Assembly (NCBI GenBank): GCA_002388665.1
Contig: DGMY01000045.1
Span: forward strand, 17,125 to 31,067
Direction of reading: 5' to 3'
From: Opitutia bacterium UBA4506
GTDB taxonomy: Bacteria > Verrucomicrobiota > Verrucomicrobiia > Opitutales > Puniceicoccaceae
Length of the DNA: 13,943 nt
The notes beneath the pieces are model-generated. The model was not told the DNA's origin, made no database searches, and was given only the letters and a program-made list of their open reading frames with translations. The position numbers were made by a program, and so were the translations under genes. Positions within the stretch are counted from its first letter, which is position 1. Each line of letters starts with the position of its first letter. Below, piece after piece: positions 1-7,968 of the stretch.

Positions 1-234
1 GTGGCGTGCAGCTTTAGCAAACGTTCGCATGGAATGGCTCGACGGCAGTAGCGCGATGCTTCAGCTAGCGACAATCGCGTCAGCCTCCCCTTCGTGCTCT
101 CTGTACTCTTCCTAGGAATTCATTCCTATTTCCAATTTTCTAATTCTCAAAAACCCATGGGCAGGGGTGACGTTTGCTAAAGCTGCACGCTACAAGAAGC
201 GTGACACTTTAACTAACATTCAGTGGCGTCCAAG
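1..234. repeat. Copy A of a 234-bp dispersed repeat built from 23-nt palindromic units
   Basis: This stretch aligns without gaps to 13639-13872, with about 14 mismatches by hand count. It starts with a 23-nt unit at 1-23 (type R, GTGGCGTGCAGC...), carries a related type S unit at 48-70 (GTAGCGCGATGC...), and has an inverted R unit at 171-193 that matches the reverse complement of 1-23 at 22 of 23 positions. R and S agree at about 16 of 23 positions, so they look like diverged members of one family. A small inverted repeat, AGGAAT-TC-ATTCCT, sits at 114-127. The element probably extends left of the window. I see no transposase, so it resembles REP/BIME-like or MITE-like non-autonomous DNA. Short open frames across it are by-products of the repeat. 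Confidence 0.85.
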
Positions 235-418
235 TAGCGCGATGCTTCATCTAGCGTTCGGTCGCCCCTCCGCCGCGCGCTATGCCTTACCAACGAGCCG
301 ATCATACGTAACGCTAGCAGAAGCATCGCGCTACAATATCCGGGACGATCCATTCGAACGTTTGCTGAAGCTGCACGCCACAAGATGCCACTCCCGTGGC
401 GTGCAGCTTCAGCAAACG
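234..418. repeat. Further inverted 23-nt repeat units ending in a perfect 23-bp hairpin
   Basis: An S unit at 234-256 faces an inverted S unit at 312-334 (21 of 23 positions pair). An inverted R unit at 359-381 faces an R unit at 396-418 with all 23 positions complementary and a 14-nt loop at 382-395. Read on the - strand, 312-381 is a diverged copy of the 70-bp segment 1-70, so the cluster contains the R-spacer-S module in both orientations. After 418 the sequence (ATCGCCTGCGTCAGCC) resembles the internal part of copy A near 74-91, as if a piece had been deleted. The transcribed hairpin would be very stable, but it lacks a following T run, so a terminator role is not supported. Confidence 0.8.
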
Positions 419-521
419 ATCGCCTGCGTCAGCCCTTCCAAAACACAGACAAATCATCGCGAAGCCCTCGGCTCGCCGTTAGACTCCGCGGCCGAGCTGA
501 AAGATTGGTAAACTGAAAAAT

Positions 522-537
522 GTTTACGGGTAAACCG
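522..537 (+). promoter_or_regulatory. Putative LacI-family operator upstream of the Verru_Chthon operon
   Basis: GTTTACGGGTAAACCG contains the palindrome GTTTAC-GG-GTAAAC. It lies 79 nt before the ATG at 617, and an extra half-site GGTAAAC lies just upstream at 507-513. The same 16-mer occurs with one change upstream of the symporter (7863-7878, read on the - strand). No convincing -35/-10 pair could be fixed, and nothing else is recognisable between 419 and 616. That the local LacI-type protein binds here is inference from symmetry, recurrence and gene context. Confidence 0.55.
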
Positions 538-616
538 TTCCTTCGTTAGATCGGGGGCGGGAAAACTGTTTCAATCTTCAACCAGATTCAGCTTCCACCT
601 CCCCCCTCCGGAAACA

Positions 617-3600
617 ATGCCCCTTTCATTTCAATGCCGCCCCAACGACTCGCTGTTAGGAGTTAGCGATCCCGATGGTCACGCGAACAAAGGATTTGCG
701 CTGATTATTTCACTCTCACTCATGGCGTTTCTGGTCTTGCTCCTCCTATCCCTTTCTACACTCATCCAGCTGGGAACGTCCCAGGCGAACCACGAATCGG
801 ACTCCCTAAAGGCCCGCCAATCCGCCCAACTGGCGATGGGCATCGCGATGGGAAAGATTCAGCGCAGTGCCGGCCCCGATCAGCGGAGTACGGCCAGGGC
901 CGATATCAATGTGAACAATATCGGGAACCCGATGTGGATCGGGGTATGGGACACGACACCACCGGACCTCGACAACCCGACCCACGCAGCCGCTCCTACG
1001 GACGATAGTGGCACTCCCGACAACGAGCCCATTCTCTGGCTGGTGAACGATGATGGCACCGATCCAACACCCGATGACAGCCCTGTGGCTGATCCGGCCA
1101 GTAGCAACACAAACGTCTGGCTCTTGGAGACGGTGTTTCAACTCCCCGTCGAGCACCCCATTAAAGTTGCCTCGACAACGATCAATAACGCCGGCCAATT
1201 CAACGGGCGGTACGCCTTTTGGGCCGACGATCTGAGCCTCAAATCGCAGACGTCGCCGGTCCCCGCAATGGCTTCTCCTGCCTCCGGTTCGGATGAGCAA
1301 CTCCAGCAAAACACAGTCGCCCCATCATTCGGCGTCGATCAAATCGCGGAGTGGAATTCCCTCTTCTCGCTCACCCACTCCTCTTCAGCGCAAGGAGATC
1401 AATTCCGCGAGCACCTGAAACAGATCGACCGATACTCCGAACTATCTCTACTGGATGCAGTCTACGGCGACACCGTTTCTGCCGCATCCATGGCCGATTC
1501 CTACAGCGACATGACCCCCTATAGCAGTCAAGGGGTTCTGTCAGACACCTTGCGTGGTGGACTGCGCCGCGATCTGACCCCCGCCCTTACCCAGGGGACA
1601 GCCCCCACACAGGAGCCCGCACTCTCCGAGGTCGGTCCGGGTGTACAACTCTCATTCGGCAATACCACCAGTGGCGGAGTAGAGCTCTTTCCAGAGCCAG
1701 GACCCGCCGGTGCCATATCTCCACATAACAGCCTTACCTGGACCAATGGAGTAGAGCTCCCAACGATGACGTGGGATCAAGTCCGGTCGGCTCTTCAATC
1801 CCCCGCCGACGCATCCGGACAGGCCGATGCCATATTCGCCCCCTTCCCGACCCACGATCAATACAACATCTCCACATCTTCCACTCAGGCACGACTCCCC
1901 ATCGTAACCATGATTGAGTTCCGGTTCGGCATCGATGTAGACGAGTCCTTTCCCAATTTCCGCTACGCCGTCGAGCCCGTCGCCGTATTGACAAACCCAT
2001 ACAACACGACCCTTCGCTCTGCCACCTACCAAGTTCAATTCACCACCTCTGGATCGACTCCCGGCATAGAGTTCAACATCATTCCACATTCAAGTTTTAC
2101 CGGCCCCGACCCTTCCTTTGGTCCTCTTCAATTTATCACCCAGTTCGGAAACAAGACACTTAGCTTCCAGATCACAGATTCATTCCTGCCAGGAGAGGTC
2201 AAGGTGTATTCGTTGAGTGGCGACACAGTCACCGATTCGTCGTCCAACGGCGAGTTTACATTGGAGCCCGGTTACACGGCCTCCTCACTTCTGGTCGATA
2301 CCGGCACTGCGATCCCAGACGAATTACGGGACACCACTACCAAGATCGAACTCTCCTCAAGCGAACAACTCCACCCCACTATCGCCATTGGAGCTCCAGG
2401 AGAGTTTCCATCGATCTCTGCACGGCACACAGAGACTGAGCCCAACGTGATGGACATAAAATTCAAAAAGGAGGATCCCTCACAAAAGAATCCAAGCAAA
2501 CCGTTTGGGCGGATGGATGGTAGCCCGTCCACCCTCGGACTAATTACCTTCCGGTTCTCCATGACCAACCCCAAAAACGGATACCTGTCCTCCGGGAACC
2601 AACCGGGCACCGCAAATCATCGTGTTCCCGTGGGGCACCCCGCCCGTCGCAGCGACGGAGGAACCATCGGAGAAAAGACTGCTGGAATGCGGTCCTATAT
2701 CGACGCGAACCCTCGCGCCGTGGTTTCCCAGCGTCTGGGTGGATGGGACAGCACACCGCTCTATTATTTCGAGTCCATGCGCGATGCCGACTACACCATC
2801 CCGTCATTCGATTTCGTTCACGGATTCTGGGGCGGAAGCCAAGAGGACGATGGGGATGGCACCAGCACCGTTATCCTCTTCGATGTCCCCCGTGAGAACG
2901 ACCCCATCGTTTCGATCGGCCAGCTCTCGACTGTGAACTGGGGCCTCGATGGGAAACACCCCACCTATCCGCTCGGCAACAGCTTTGCCTCCATCTTCTA
3001 CTATTCCGACCAGCCGGATCTTAGCTTCGCCCTGAACGAAGCTCTCTGGGATCGGTTCTTTTTCTCAACCCTCCCAGCGAGTGGTCTCGACGCCCGACCA
3101 ACGCCACTCGACAACACGAGACTGGCCTACTTCGATGGCGATGAAAGCGCAGACCTCTCAACTCTCGAGGGAGATCCCGCCTACAGCCTGGCCGCCACAC
3201 GCCTGATGATCGACGGAGCCTTCAATATAAACTCCACTTCGATTGATGCCTGGACCGCTTTTCTCGCCAGCGTCCCGCAAAACACCTATGGCTACCGCTC
3301 CGCGGACAACAGCACCCAAACCGCACCGGATACCCGCCCCTACCTCCGACTGCGCCGCACTCACAATGGCAATCCCGCACAAGATCAATATCAGTCGTAC
3401 GAATGGTCTGGATATAGGCAACTCAGCGACACGCAGCTCAAGGAGATTGCCACTGCCATCGTTGCGGGCATCCAGGAACGGGGACGACCAGCGCGCAGTC
3501 TGGCGGAGTTCCTGAATCGCGACCTCAACTTTCCGGCGACCGACCCACGGAACCAAAAAGGAATCCTCCAAGCCGCAATTGATCAAGTGGTCAACGAGGA

Positions 3601-4045
3601 CGATCCCACGGCTAGCAATCCGGGCCGCGACGAGTTGCAGGACCTCCCCGGCCTAGTGGGTTCCAACGGCCTTTCAAACCCGCTGATCGTTGAAACTACT
3701 TTTGTGAATGGAGACAATCCAGACGCCGCTCGCGGAAAGCTCCGCACGACAGGCGCGCCTGGATTTCTCATGCAAAACGACGTAATCACTCCGTTGGCTC
3801 CATCGATGACAGCCCGATCCGACACCTTTTTGATTCGAACCTACGGCGACTACCGCGACCCGGTAACCGATGAATTACGATCCCGGGTCTGGTGTGAAGC
3901 TGTCGTTCAACGAACACCTCAATTTACAGGCACCGACGACGCGCAAACCAGGATCGAGGACCTTCCTGCGAATGGGGTCAGTGAACGATTCGGGCGCAAG
4001 TTTATCGCCACACAATTTCAATGGCTCTCCGAACAAGAGAAATGA
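617..4045 (+). CDS. Verru_Chthon cassette protein A family (pseudopilin-like envelope protein)
   Basis: A 1142-residue protein, near the usual length of this verrucomicrobial family. The N-terminus is prepilin-like: a charged stretch ends in K25-G26, followed by F27 and a hydrophobic helix to about residue 51 (FALIISLSLMAFLVLLLLSL). The Glu at mature position 5 of ordinary pilins is absent. Family landmarks that I recognise are: ARQSAQLAMGIAMGKIQ with GPDQR near 66-90; RGGLRRDL at about 313; GRPARSLAEFLNR at about 955; and the C-terminal block with NDVITPLAP (about 1054), ARSDTFLIRTYGD and WCEAVVQR (about 1092), ending in a GRKFIATQFQWL segment. The family is associated with type IV pilus or type II secretion-like assemblies, and its exact role is unknown. 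Expected location is the inner membrane with a large periplasmic domain. The ATG at 617 is the only Met start before the helix, and its RBS is weak (GGAAA). The stop overlaps the next ATG. Cassette partners B, C and D are not in the window. Confidence 0.9.
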   Translation: MPLSFQCRPNDSLLGVSDPDGHANKGFALIISLSLMAFLVLLLLSLSTLIQLGTSQANHESDSLKARQSAQLAMGIAMGKIQRSAGPDQRSTARADINVNNIGNPMWIGVWDTTPPDLDNPTHAAAPTDDSGTPDNEPILWLVNDDGTDPTPDDSPVADPASSNTNVWLLETVFQLPVEHPIKVASTTINNAGQFNGRYAFWADDLSLKSQTSPVPAMASPASGSDEQLQQNTVAPSFGVDQIAEWNSLFSLTHSSSAQGDQFREHLKQIDRYSELSLLDAVYGDTVSAASMADSYSDMTPYSSQGVLSDTLRGGLRRDLTPALTQGTAPTQEPALSEVGPGVQLSFGNTTSGGVELFPEPGPAGAISPHNSLTWTNGVELPTMTWDQVRSALQSPADASGQADAIFAPFPTHDQYNISTSSTQARLPIVTMIEFRFGIDVDESFPNFRYAVEPVAVLTNPYNTTLRSATYQVQFTTSGSTPGIEFNIIPHSSFTGPDPSFGPLQFITQFGNKTLSFQITDSFLPGEVKVYSLSGDTVTDSSSNGEFTLEPGYTASSLLVDTGTAIPDELRDTTTKIELSSSEQLHPTIAIGAPGEFPSISARHTETEPNVMDIKFKKEDPSQKNPSKPFGRMDGSPSTLGLITFRFSMTNPKNGYLSSGNQPGTANHRVPVGHPARRSDGGTIGEKTAGMRSYIDANPRAVVSQRLGGWDSTPLYYFESMRDADYTIPSFDFVHGFWGGSQEDDGDGTSTVILFDVPRENDPIVSIGQLSTVNWGLDGKHPTYPLGNSFASIFYYSDQPDLSFALNEALWDRFFFSTLPASGLDARPTPLDNTRLAYFDGDESADLSTLEGDPAYSLAATRLMIDGAFNINSTSIDAWTAFLASVPQNTYGYRSADNSTQTAPDTRPYLRLRRTHNGNPAQDQYQSYEWSGYRQLSDTQLKEIATAIVAGIQERGRPARSLAEFLNRDLNFPATDPRNQKGILQAAIDQVVNEDDPTASNPGRDELQDLPGLVGSNGLSNPLIVETTFVNGDNPDAARGKLRTTGAPGFLMQNDVITPLAPSMTARSDTFLIRTYGDYRDPVTDELRSRVWCEAVVQRTPQFTGTDDAQTRIEDLPANGVSERFGRKFIATQFQWLSEQEK

Positions 4046-4791
4046 GAACGATCTTCGCCCACCTCTTTTTCATCCTAGGCATTTCATTCGCAGGCCACAG
4101 CGCGTGGGCTCAGGAACCCGCTGTCGATACGGTTAAAGCGACTATCACCCTATTGTGCTGGGACAATGTTCTCGCGATAGAGTACCCCGACTTTGAGGGG
4201 GAAGAACCACTGGAGGTCCCCATGCAGGTGCGTTCGATTCCCCACCGGTATGAAGGGCCCCGGCAGTTCATCATTACAGAGCCAGCGGTTGGAGATTCTC
4301 AAAACAGTCCCAAGCCGAAACCAATCGCATCGGTATCGCTCCCACTGAATGCGGATCGCGTACTGATTATACTGATACCTCAATCCACGCAGCACTCAAA
4401 CCTTCCCTATCGGTCTATTACGATCAACGACAGCTTCAACATCTTCCCGCGACAATCCTTACGAATTCTCAACACCACCCCGTATACTCTCACGGGAAAG
4501 CTGGGAGAAACCGTATTCGAAGTCGCCCCCAAGAGCGAAGCGATCGCCAGTCCCCTGGAGACCCGTGGCCCCAAGTATTTAGTCCCTTTTCGTATCGCCC
4601 GCTATCACCAAGCGGAGGAGGTGTGGCGGCCCCTGCGTTCCACGATCTTCCAGATGTATCCCGACGTTCGCATTCTCGCCCTCATTTTGGACGACCCGGA
4701 TCAAGCCAGCCTTCGTTTTGTACTTCTTCGCGACCGCACGCCTCCGGAGCCCACCTCCCCCACAGGAAATGACGAAGGCATCCAGGAGTAG
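4042..4791 (+). CDS. Secreted protein of unknown function, coupled to Verru_Chthon A
   Basis: I do not recognise the 249-residue product. I chose the ATG at 4042 over the one at 4021 because it overlaps the upstream stop as ATGA and starts directly with a good signal peptide (MRTIFAHLFF..., cleavage after AWA at residue 23). The mature part looks beta-rich, with conserved-looking patches 'SITINDSFNIFP', 'LRILNTTPYTLTGKLG' and 'YLVPFRIARYHQ', and a Pro/Glu-rich tail. It has no cysteine pair, catalytic motif or membrane helix after the signal. The four-base overlap implies translational coupling, so it probably acts in the periplasm or on the surface together with the upstream pseudopilin-like protein. 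The partnership is inferred from gene order only. Confidence 0.8.
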   Translation: MRTIFAHLFFILGISFAGHSAWAQEPAVDTVKATITLLCWDNVLAIEYPDFEGEEPLEVPMQVRSIPHRYEGPRQFIITEPAVGDSQNSPKPKPIASVSLPLNADRVLIILIPQSTQHSNLPYRSITINDSFNIFPRQSLRILNTTPYTLTGKLGETVFEVAPKSEAIASPLETRGPKYLVPFRIARYHQAEEVWRPLRSTIFQMYPDVRILALILDDPDQASLRFVLLRDRTPPEPTSPTGNDEGIQE

Positions 4792-4800
4792 CCCATCGAG

Positions 4801-4823
4801 CTGACAGGCCTTCGCCTTGTCAG
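4801..4823. terminator. Possible bidirectional hairpin between convergent genes
   Basis: CTGACAGGC at 4801-4809 pairs with GCCTTGTCAG at 4814-4823 around a CTTC loop: nine base pairs with one bulged T at 4817. It lies between the convergent ends of the secreted-protein gene (4791) and the regulator gene, whose TGA falls inside the stem. Position and stem suggest a terminator, but neither side has a clear T run. Confidence 0.4.
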
Positions 4824-5902
4824 GATCCGCCCGAAACGCTCTGAGCCGGCGTAGAGGTGCCCCGCGTCGTATTACCGTCTTCCCAGACTCCACTGCTGAG
4901 GATCACATTGGGATGTTCCGGCAAGCCAATTTCGTTTCGCTGCATCTGCGCGACGACCATGTCTACTGCAGATGCCCCCACGGCCGCGTCCCGTTGATTC
5001 ACTCCGGTAACCGCTTTGCACTCCTTTTCCGAATATCGCTTGGCTAAAAATACCAGGCCCACATCTTCGGGTACGCGGATCGAGAATAGATCGGGCAACC
5101 ACTCGAGGAGTTCATTATTGACCGCGATGACAACGTCGGGGCGATGCTTCTTGAGCCACGGACCCAGCCTATCCTCTATTTTAATCGGGCGCTCCACGTA
5201 CATCATCGGCACCAGATTCTTCTTCGGGATGAATCGCTGCCACGACAAGAAGGCGGACATCCATCCGTGGTTCACCCGCGAATCCGTTTCTTCCGGGATC
5301 ACAAAACCGATGCGCTCGTAGCCAGCCTTCTCGCACTTCGCAATGGCGATAAACATGGCCTCGCTCAGGTTCGCGGCCACCCGGTGCAAAGCGGGCTGTT
5401 GAAAACTATAGCCAATCGTCGCCGAGGCGAACTGGCTCCAATTCATATCCAACTTCTTCAGCGAACTCGGAACCGGCGGAATAATGACCCCGTTGATCCC
5501 CCGGGCCCGAAGAATTTCCGACAACCGTTTCCCAGTCATCCCCTTCGCCCGTGCCCAGAACGGCTCGACTCGGTACCCCAAATGCATGGCCCGCCGTACC
5601 GCGCCCTTGAAATACTCTTGAAATACCTCCGTATCGGCCCACCCGTCTTCCGTATCGAAGGCAGTGATCCAGGCGATCACCGAATGCAACTCCACCTTGC
5701 GGGTCGCTCTCAGGTTAGCCATCAAGGTCTGGACCATTGGATTGGGCCGATAGCCCAAACGATCGGCCGCTTGAAGGACTTTCTCGCGCGTCGACTCCGA
5801 AACCCGCTCGCTCCCGCGAAATGCCAAAGATACGGTCATCTTCGACACTCCAACCTCTGCAGCGATTTCCGCCATAGTGGGGGTGCGGGGGGCTCCTTCC
5901 AT
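4820..5902 (-). CDS. LacI-family transcriptional regulator
   Basis: A DNA-binding repressor of LacI/GalR type, 360 residues from the ATG at 5902, a normal family length. Residues 10-30 form the N-terminal helix-turn-helix (MAEIAAEVGVSKMTVSLAFRG), followed by VSESTREKVLQAADRLGYRPN. The hinge reads NPMVQTLMANLRA, a variant in place of the usual 'LA' minor-groove pair. The rest (about 65-340) is a periplasmic-binding-protein-like effector domain, probably for a sugar or related ligand. The frame stays open upstream to a TTG at 6004, which overlaps the symporter gene and has GGAG directly against it, and another TTG lies at 5941. I prefer the ATG, but no good Shine-Dalgarno site supports any start. 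It is co-directional with and downstream of the symporter gene, so it is likely co-transcribed. A degenerate copy of the putative operator in its leader suggests self-control. Confidence 0.9.
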   Translation of the reverse strand: MEGAPRTPTMAEIAAEVGVSKMTVSLAFRGSERVSESTREKVLQAADRLGYRPNPMVQTLMANLRATRKVELHSVIAWITAFDTEDGWADTEVFQEYFKGAVRRAMHLGYRVEPFWARAKGMTGKRLSEILRARGINGVIIPPVPSSLKKLDMNWSQFASATIGYSFQQPALHRVAANLSEAMFIAIAKCEKAGYERIGFVIPEETDSRVNHGWMSAFLSWQRFIPKKNLVPMMYVERPIKIEDRLGPWLKKHRPDVVIAVNNELLEWLPDLFSIRVPEDVGLVFLAKRYSEKECKAVTGVNQRDAAVGASAVDMVVAQMQRNEIGLPEHPNVILSSGVWEDGNTTRGTSTPAQSVSGGS

Positions 5903-5941
5903 AGAAGCGTTTACTAGTTTCCTGATCCTCTCTTCTGTCAA

Positions 5942-5957
5942 TGCTTTTCCCGTAAAC
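5942..5957 (-). promoter_or_regulatory. Degenerate operator-like site in the lacI leader
   Basis: On the - strand this reads GTTTACGGGAAAAGCA, matching the site at 522-537 at 13 of 16 positions, including the full GTTTACGGG half. It lies between the symporter stop (5979) and the chosen regulator start (5902), 39 nt from the ATG. A second half-site, GTTTAC on the + strand, is at 5909-5914. One half is weak, so this is a tentative call. Confidence 0.3.
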
Positions 5958-5978
5958 CCGTTATCCCCGTACTGGCGG

Positions 5979-7763
5979 TTACTCCGCTTCGCTCTGGCCC
6001 TCAACTCCAGCTATTGCTGGGATCAAGCCCTTTTTGAGGTCCCTCGCTTTCTGACGACGCGACGCCCATAACATCCCCCCTCCAACAATTCCCATGAAAG
6101 CGCCCAAGCCGGCTATCTGCAGCCTCGCCGAACCATCGTTTGGAATCATCAACAGGAGGAAAATAAAACCGGACATGCAGAGAGCGGAGACCCCGATCAT
6201 CTTCAATTGGAAGAAGTCACTTCCCTGCCCTATTTCTTTCTCAAAATCGACCGGCGTATGCATCCGGGTGAAAAACTCATCGATCCGCGCTTTGGTCCTT
6301 CGGCTGGCCCACTTCCACAAGGGGAAGCTCAAGAACAGCCCAACTACTCCGAAGGCATAGAGCCAGATCATCCGGTCCTGGATCGTCCACACATTTCCGT
6401 TCACGGTCTGGTCCCAGGTAAAGTAGATCGAGGGAATCAGCGCACATCCCAGGATGACAAAATAGGAAACCCAGTAAATTCGTTTGATCCACAGCCCCAG
6501 CAAAACCGGCAACCCGAGCGGAACGCCAATCACCGCCCCGATCATCAACATGGCATCAAACAGCTCGAGCTTCTCTTGCACCGAGAAGTAGCAGGCCACC
6601 CCGATGAGCTCCGCACCCAAAACCAACGTCACCAGCTGGCAAAGCCGCAATCCCCTCTTCTCCGAAAGGGGCTCCATCTTCAAGAGACGACGAAACCAGG
6701 GTACCACATTCTTCACCACGACACCGACGGTCCCGTTTAAGCCGGTATCCAAACTGCTCATCGTCGCGGCAAACATCGCCGCCAGCATGAGTCCCATTAC
6801 TCCATTGGGCAGCAGTTCACGGGCGATGAAAGAGTAGCTCGCAGTCGCGGGCTCCTTTACGTCCAGCGCGTCAATCTCGCCGGCGTAGAGGAAGCGGGCC
6901 ACCATCGGGGGAACAAACCAAACGACACTCCCCAGAAACATCAGCACCGCCGCCAGCAACGAGGCCTTTCGCGCCGACTTCCCGTCCTTCACCGACAGAA
7001 AGCGTCCGGCAGTGCCGAGGTTGATGTACCCCGATATCTGGACAAAGAAGATGATAAAGATCCACTTGAGAGAGTACCGGTCCTGCCAGAACTCGCCCGG
7101 TTCCTTCACGAACTTAAAGTCCTCCTTGAACCGTGGGTCCGTAAAATACCCAAAGAAGGCGTCCCACCCCCCTACGGCTTTCAAGCTCAGCCAAAAGACC
7201 AGAACCGTCATGCCCATCATCAACAGGCCCTGCACGAAATCAGTAGCCATCACGGCCCAACGGCCACCAGTGGTCGAGTAAGTGATTGCGATCCCCCCCA
7301 GCAAAATGATCAGGGGGATCACCGGAAGGTCGAGAATGGAACTGGCGAACACGGCCAGCGCATATAGCTGAATGCCTGCACTGAGAGGTGATAGCAGAAT
7401 CCCAATGATCGCAGTGAATTGCTCAATCTGCACCCCGTAGCGGTCCCGCAATACATCTGCCCATGTCTGCGCTCGCGTTTGCCGAAACCACGGCCCGAGC
7501 ACCATACAGATGGCGAAACCCAATGTGTTGGCCGCGTAAATCACCAGAAAAGTCGGACCGGCCGAGTACGCCGCCGAGGCATTTCCCGTAAAGGTGAACG
7601 CACTGATCCCTCCCATGAAGATACTGGCCCCTACGATCCACCACGTCCCTTTTCCCCCACCATACACATAGTCGCCGACGGAGGTATTCATCTTCGACAC
7701 CCAAATTCCAATCACAACGAGAAAGGCAAAATAGACGGCAATGGTGATGTATTCAGTGAGCAT
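5979..7763 (-). CDS. Sodium:solute symporter (SSS/SLC5 family) permease
   Basis: A 594-residue polytopic membrane protein with about 13-14 hydrophobic helices, the first at residues 4-22. The N-terminal signature runs MNTSVGDYVYGGGKGTWWIVG, then an ISAFTFTGNASAAYSAG segment, which is typical of the family. The segment FAATMSSLDTGLNGTVG has the small-residue and serine pattern expected around the sodium site in the family's helix 8. It should import a solute driven by the sodium gradient, and the substrate cannot be read from the sequence. No glycoside hydrolase, sulfatase or catabolic enzyme adjoins it. The start is ATG at 7763, with no strong RBS and a TTTTTAAT stretch upstream. A 16-bp palindrome 99 nt upstream is shared with the Verru_Chthon operon. 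The C-terminus overlaps the longest possible form of the regulator gene, consistent with a transporter-regulator operon. Confidence 0.93.
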   Translation of the reverse strand: MLTEYITIAVYFAFLVVIGIWVSKMNTSVGDYVYGGGKGTWWIVGASIFMGGISAFTFTGNASAAYSAGPTFLVIYAANTLGFAICMVLGPWFRQTRAQTWADVLRDRYGVQIEQFTAIIGILLSPLSAGIQLYALAVFASSILDLPVIPLIILLGGIAITYSTTGGRWAVMATDFVQGLLMMGMTVLVFWLSLKAVGGWDAFFGYFTDPRFKEDFKFVKEPGEFWQDRYSLKWIFIIFFVQISGYINLGTAGRFLSVKDGKSARKASLLAAVLMFLGSVVWFVPPMVARFLYAGEIDALDVKEPATASYSFIARELLPNGVMGLMLAAMFAATMSSLDTGLNGTVGVVVKNVVPWFRRLLKMEPLSEKRGLRLCQLVTLVLGAELIGVACYFSVQEKLELFDAMLMIGAVIGVPLGLPVLLGLWIKRIYWVSYFVILGCALIPSIYFTWDQTVNGNVWTIQDRMIWLYAFGVVGLFLSFPLWKWASRRTKARIDEFFTRMHTPVDFEKEIGQGSDFFQLKMIGVSALCMSGFIFLLLMIPNDGSARLQIAGLGAFMGIVGGGMLWASRRQKARDLKKGLIPAIAGVEGQSEAE

Positions 7764-7862
7764 CGAAATGTGGCAGCAGATTAAAAATGGCTAGGCGGGC
7801 GAAATGGGGAACCGCACGATCAACATCAATGCGATGGGCAGATCACAGAACAACGATCCGCC

Positions 7863-7879
7863 CGGTTTACTCGTAAACC
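7863..7879 (-). promoter_or_regulatory. Putative LacI-family operator upstream of the symporter
   Basis: The + strand shows GGTTTAC-TC-GTAAACC, a perfect 7-2-7 inverted repeat at 7864-7879. Read toward the symporter it is GTTTACGAGTAAACCG (7863-7878), one base different from 522-537. It sits in the divergent region between the symporter ATG (7763) and the helicase ATG (7969), 99 nt before the symporter and about 90 nt before the helicase. No clear -35/-10 elements were identified. Confidence 0.6.
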
Positions 7880-7968
7880 CAAGCGGACGCGACTGCCCTC
7901 TCTCGAATCAATGCCCTCCCCCCGTGAGGCGATTTTCACATTTGCCCCACGGGCACTCCTCTCCAAAC

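Noticed and set aside
359..418. Strong hairpin read as a Rho-independent terminator
   Set aside because: No T run follows on either strand, and both arms are clearly members of the dispersed repeat family.
167..511. A 114-codon open frame on the + strand near the left end
   Set aside because: It runs almost wholly through the repeat units and their hairpin, has no RBS or recognisable domain, and its peptide pattern (LAEASRY...LLKLHAT) is explained by the repeat.
5144..5917. Long + strand open frame opposite the LacI gene
   Set aside because: It is the antisense shadow of the LacI coding sequence, which has clear family motifs. The shadow product has none.
7804..7968. N-terminal extension of the helicase from an upstream ATG
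   Set aside because: The 55 residues look non-coding, lie before the family's normal start, and would place the palindromic operator and the symporter promoter region inside a gene.
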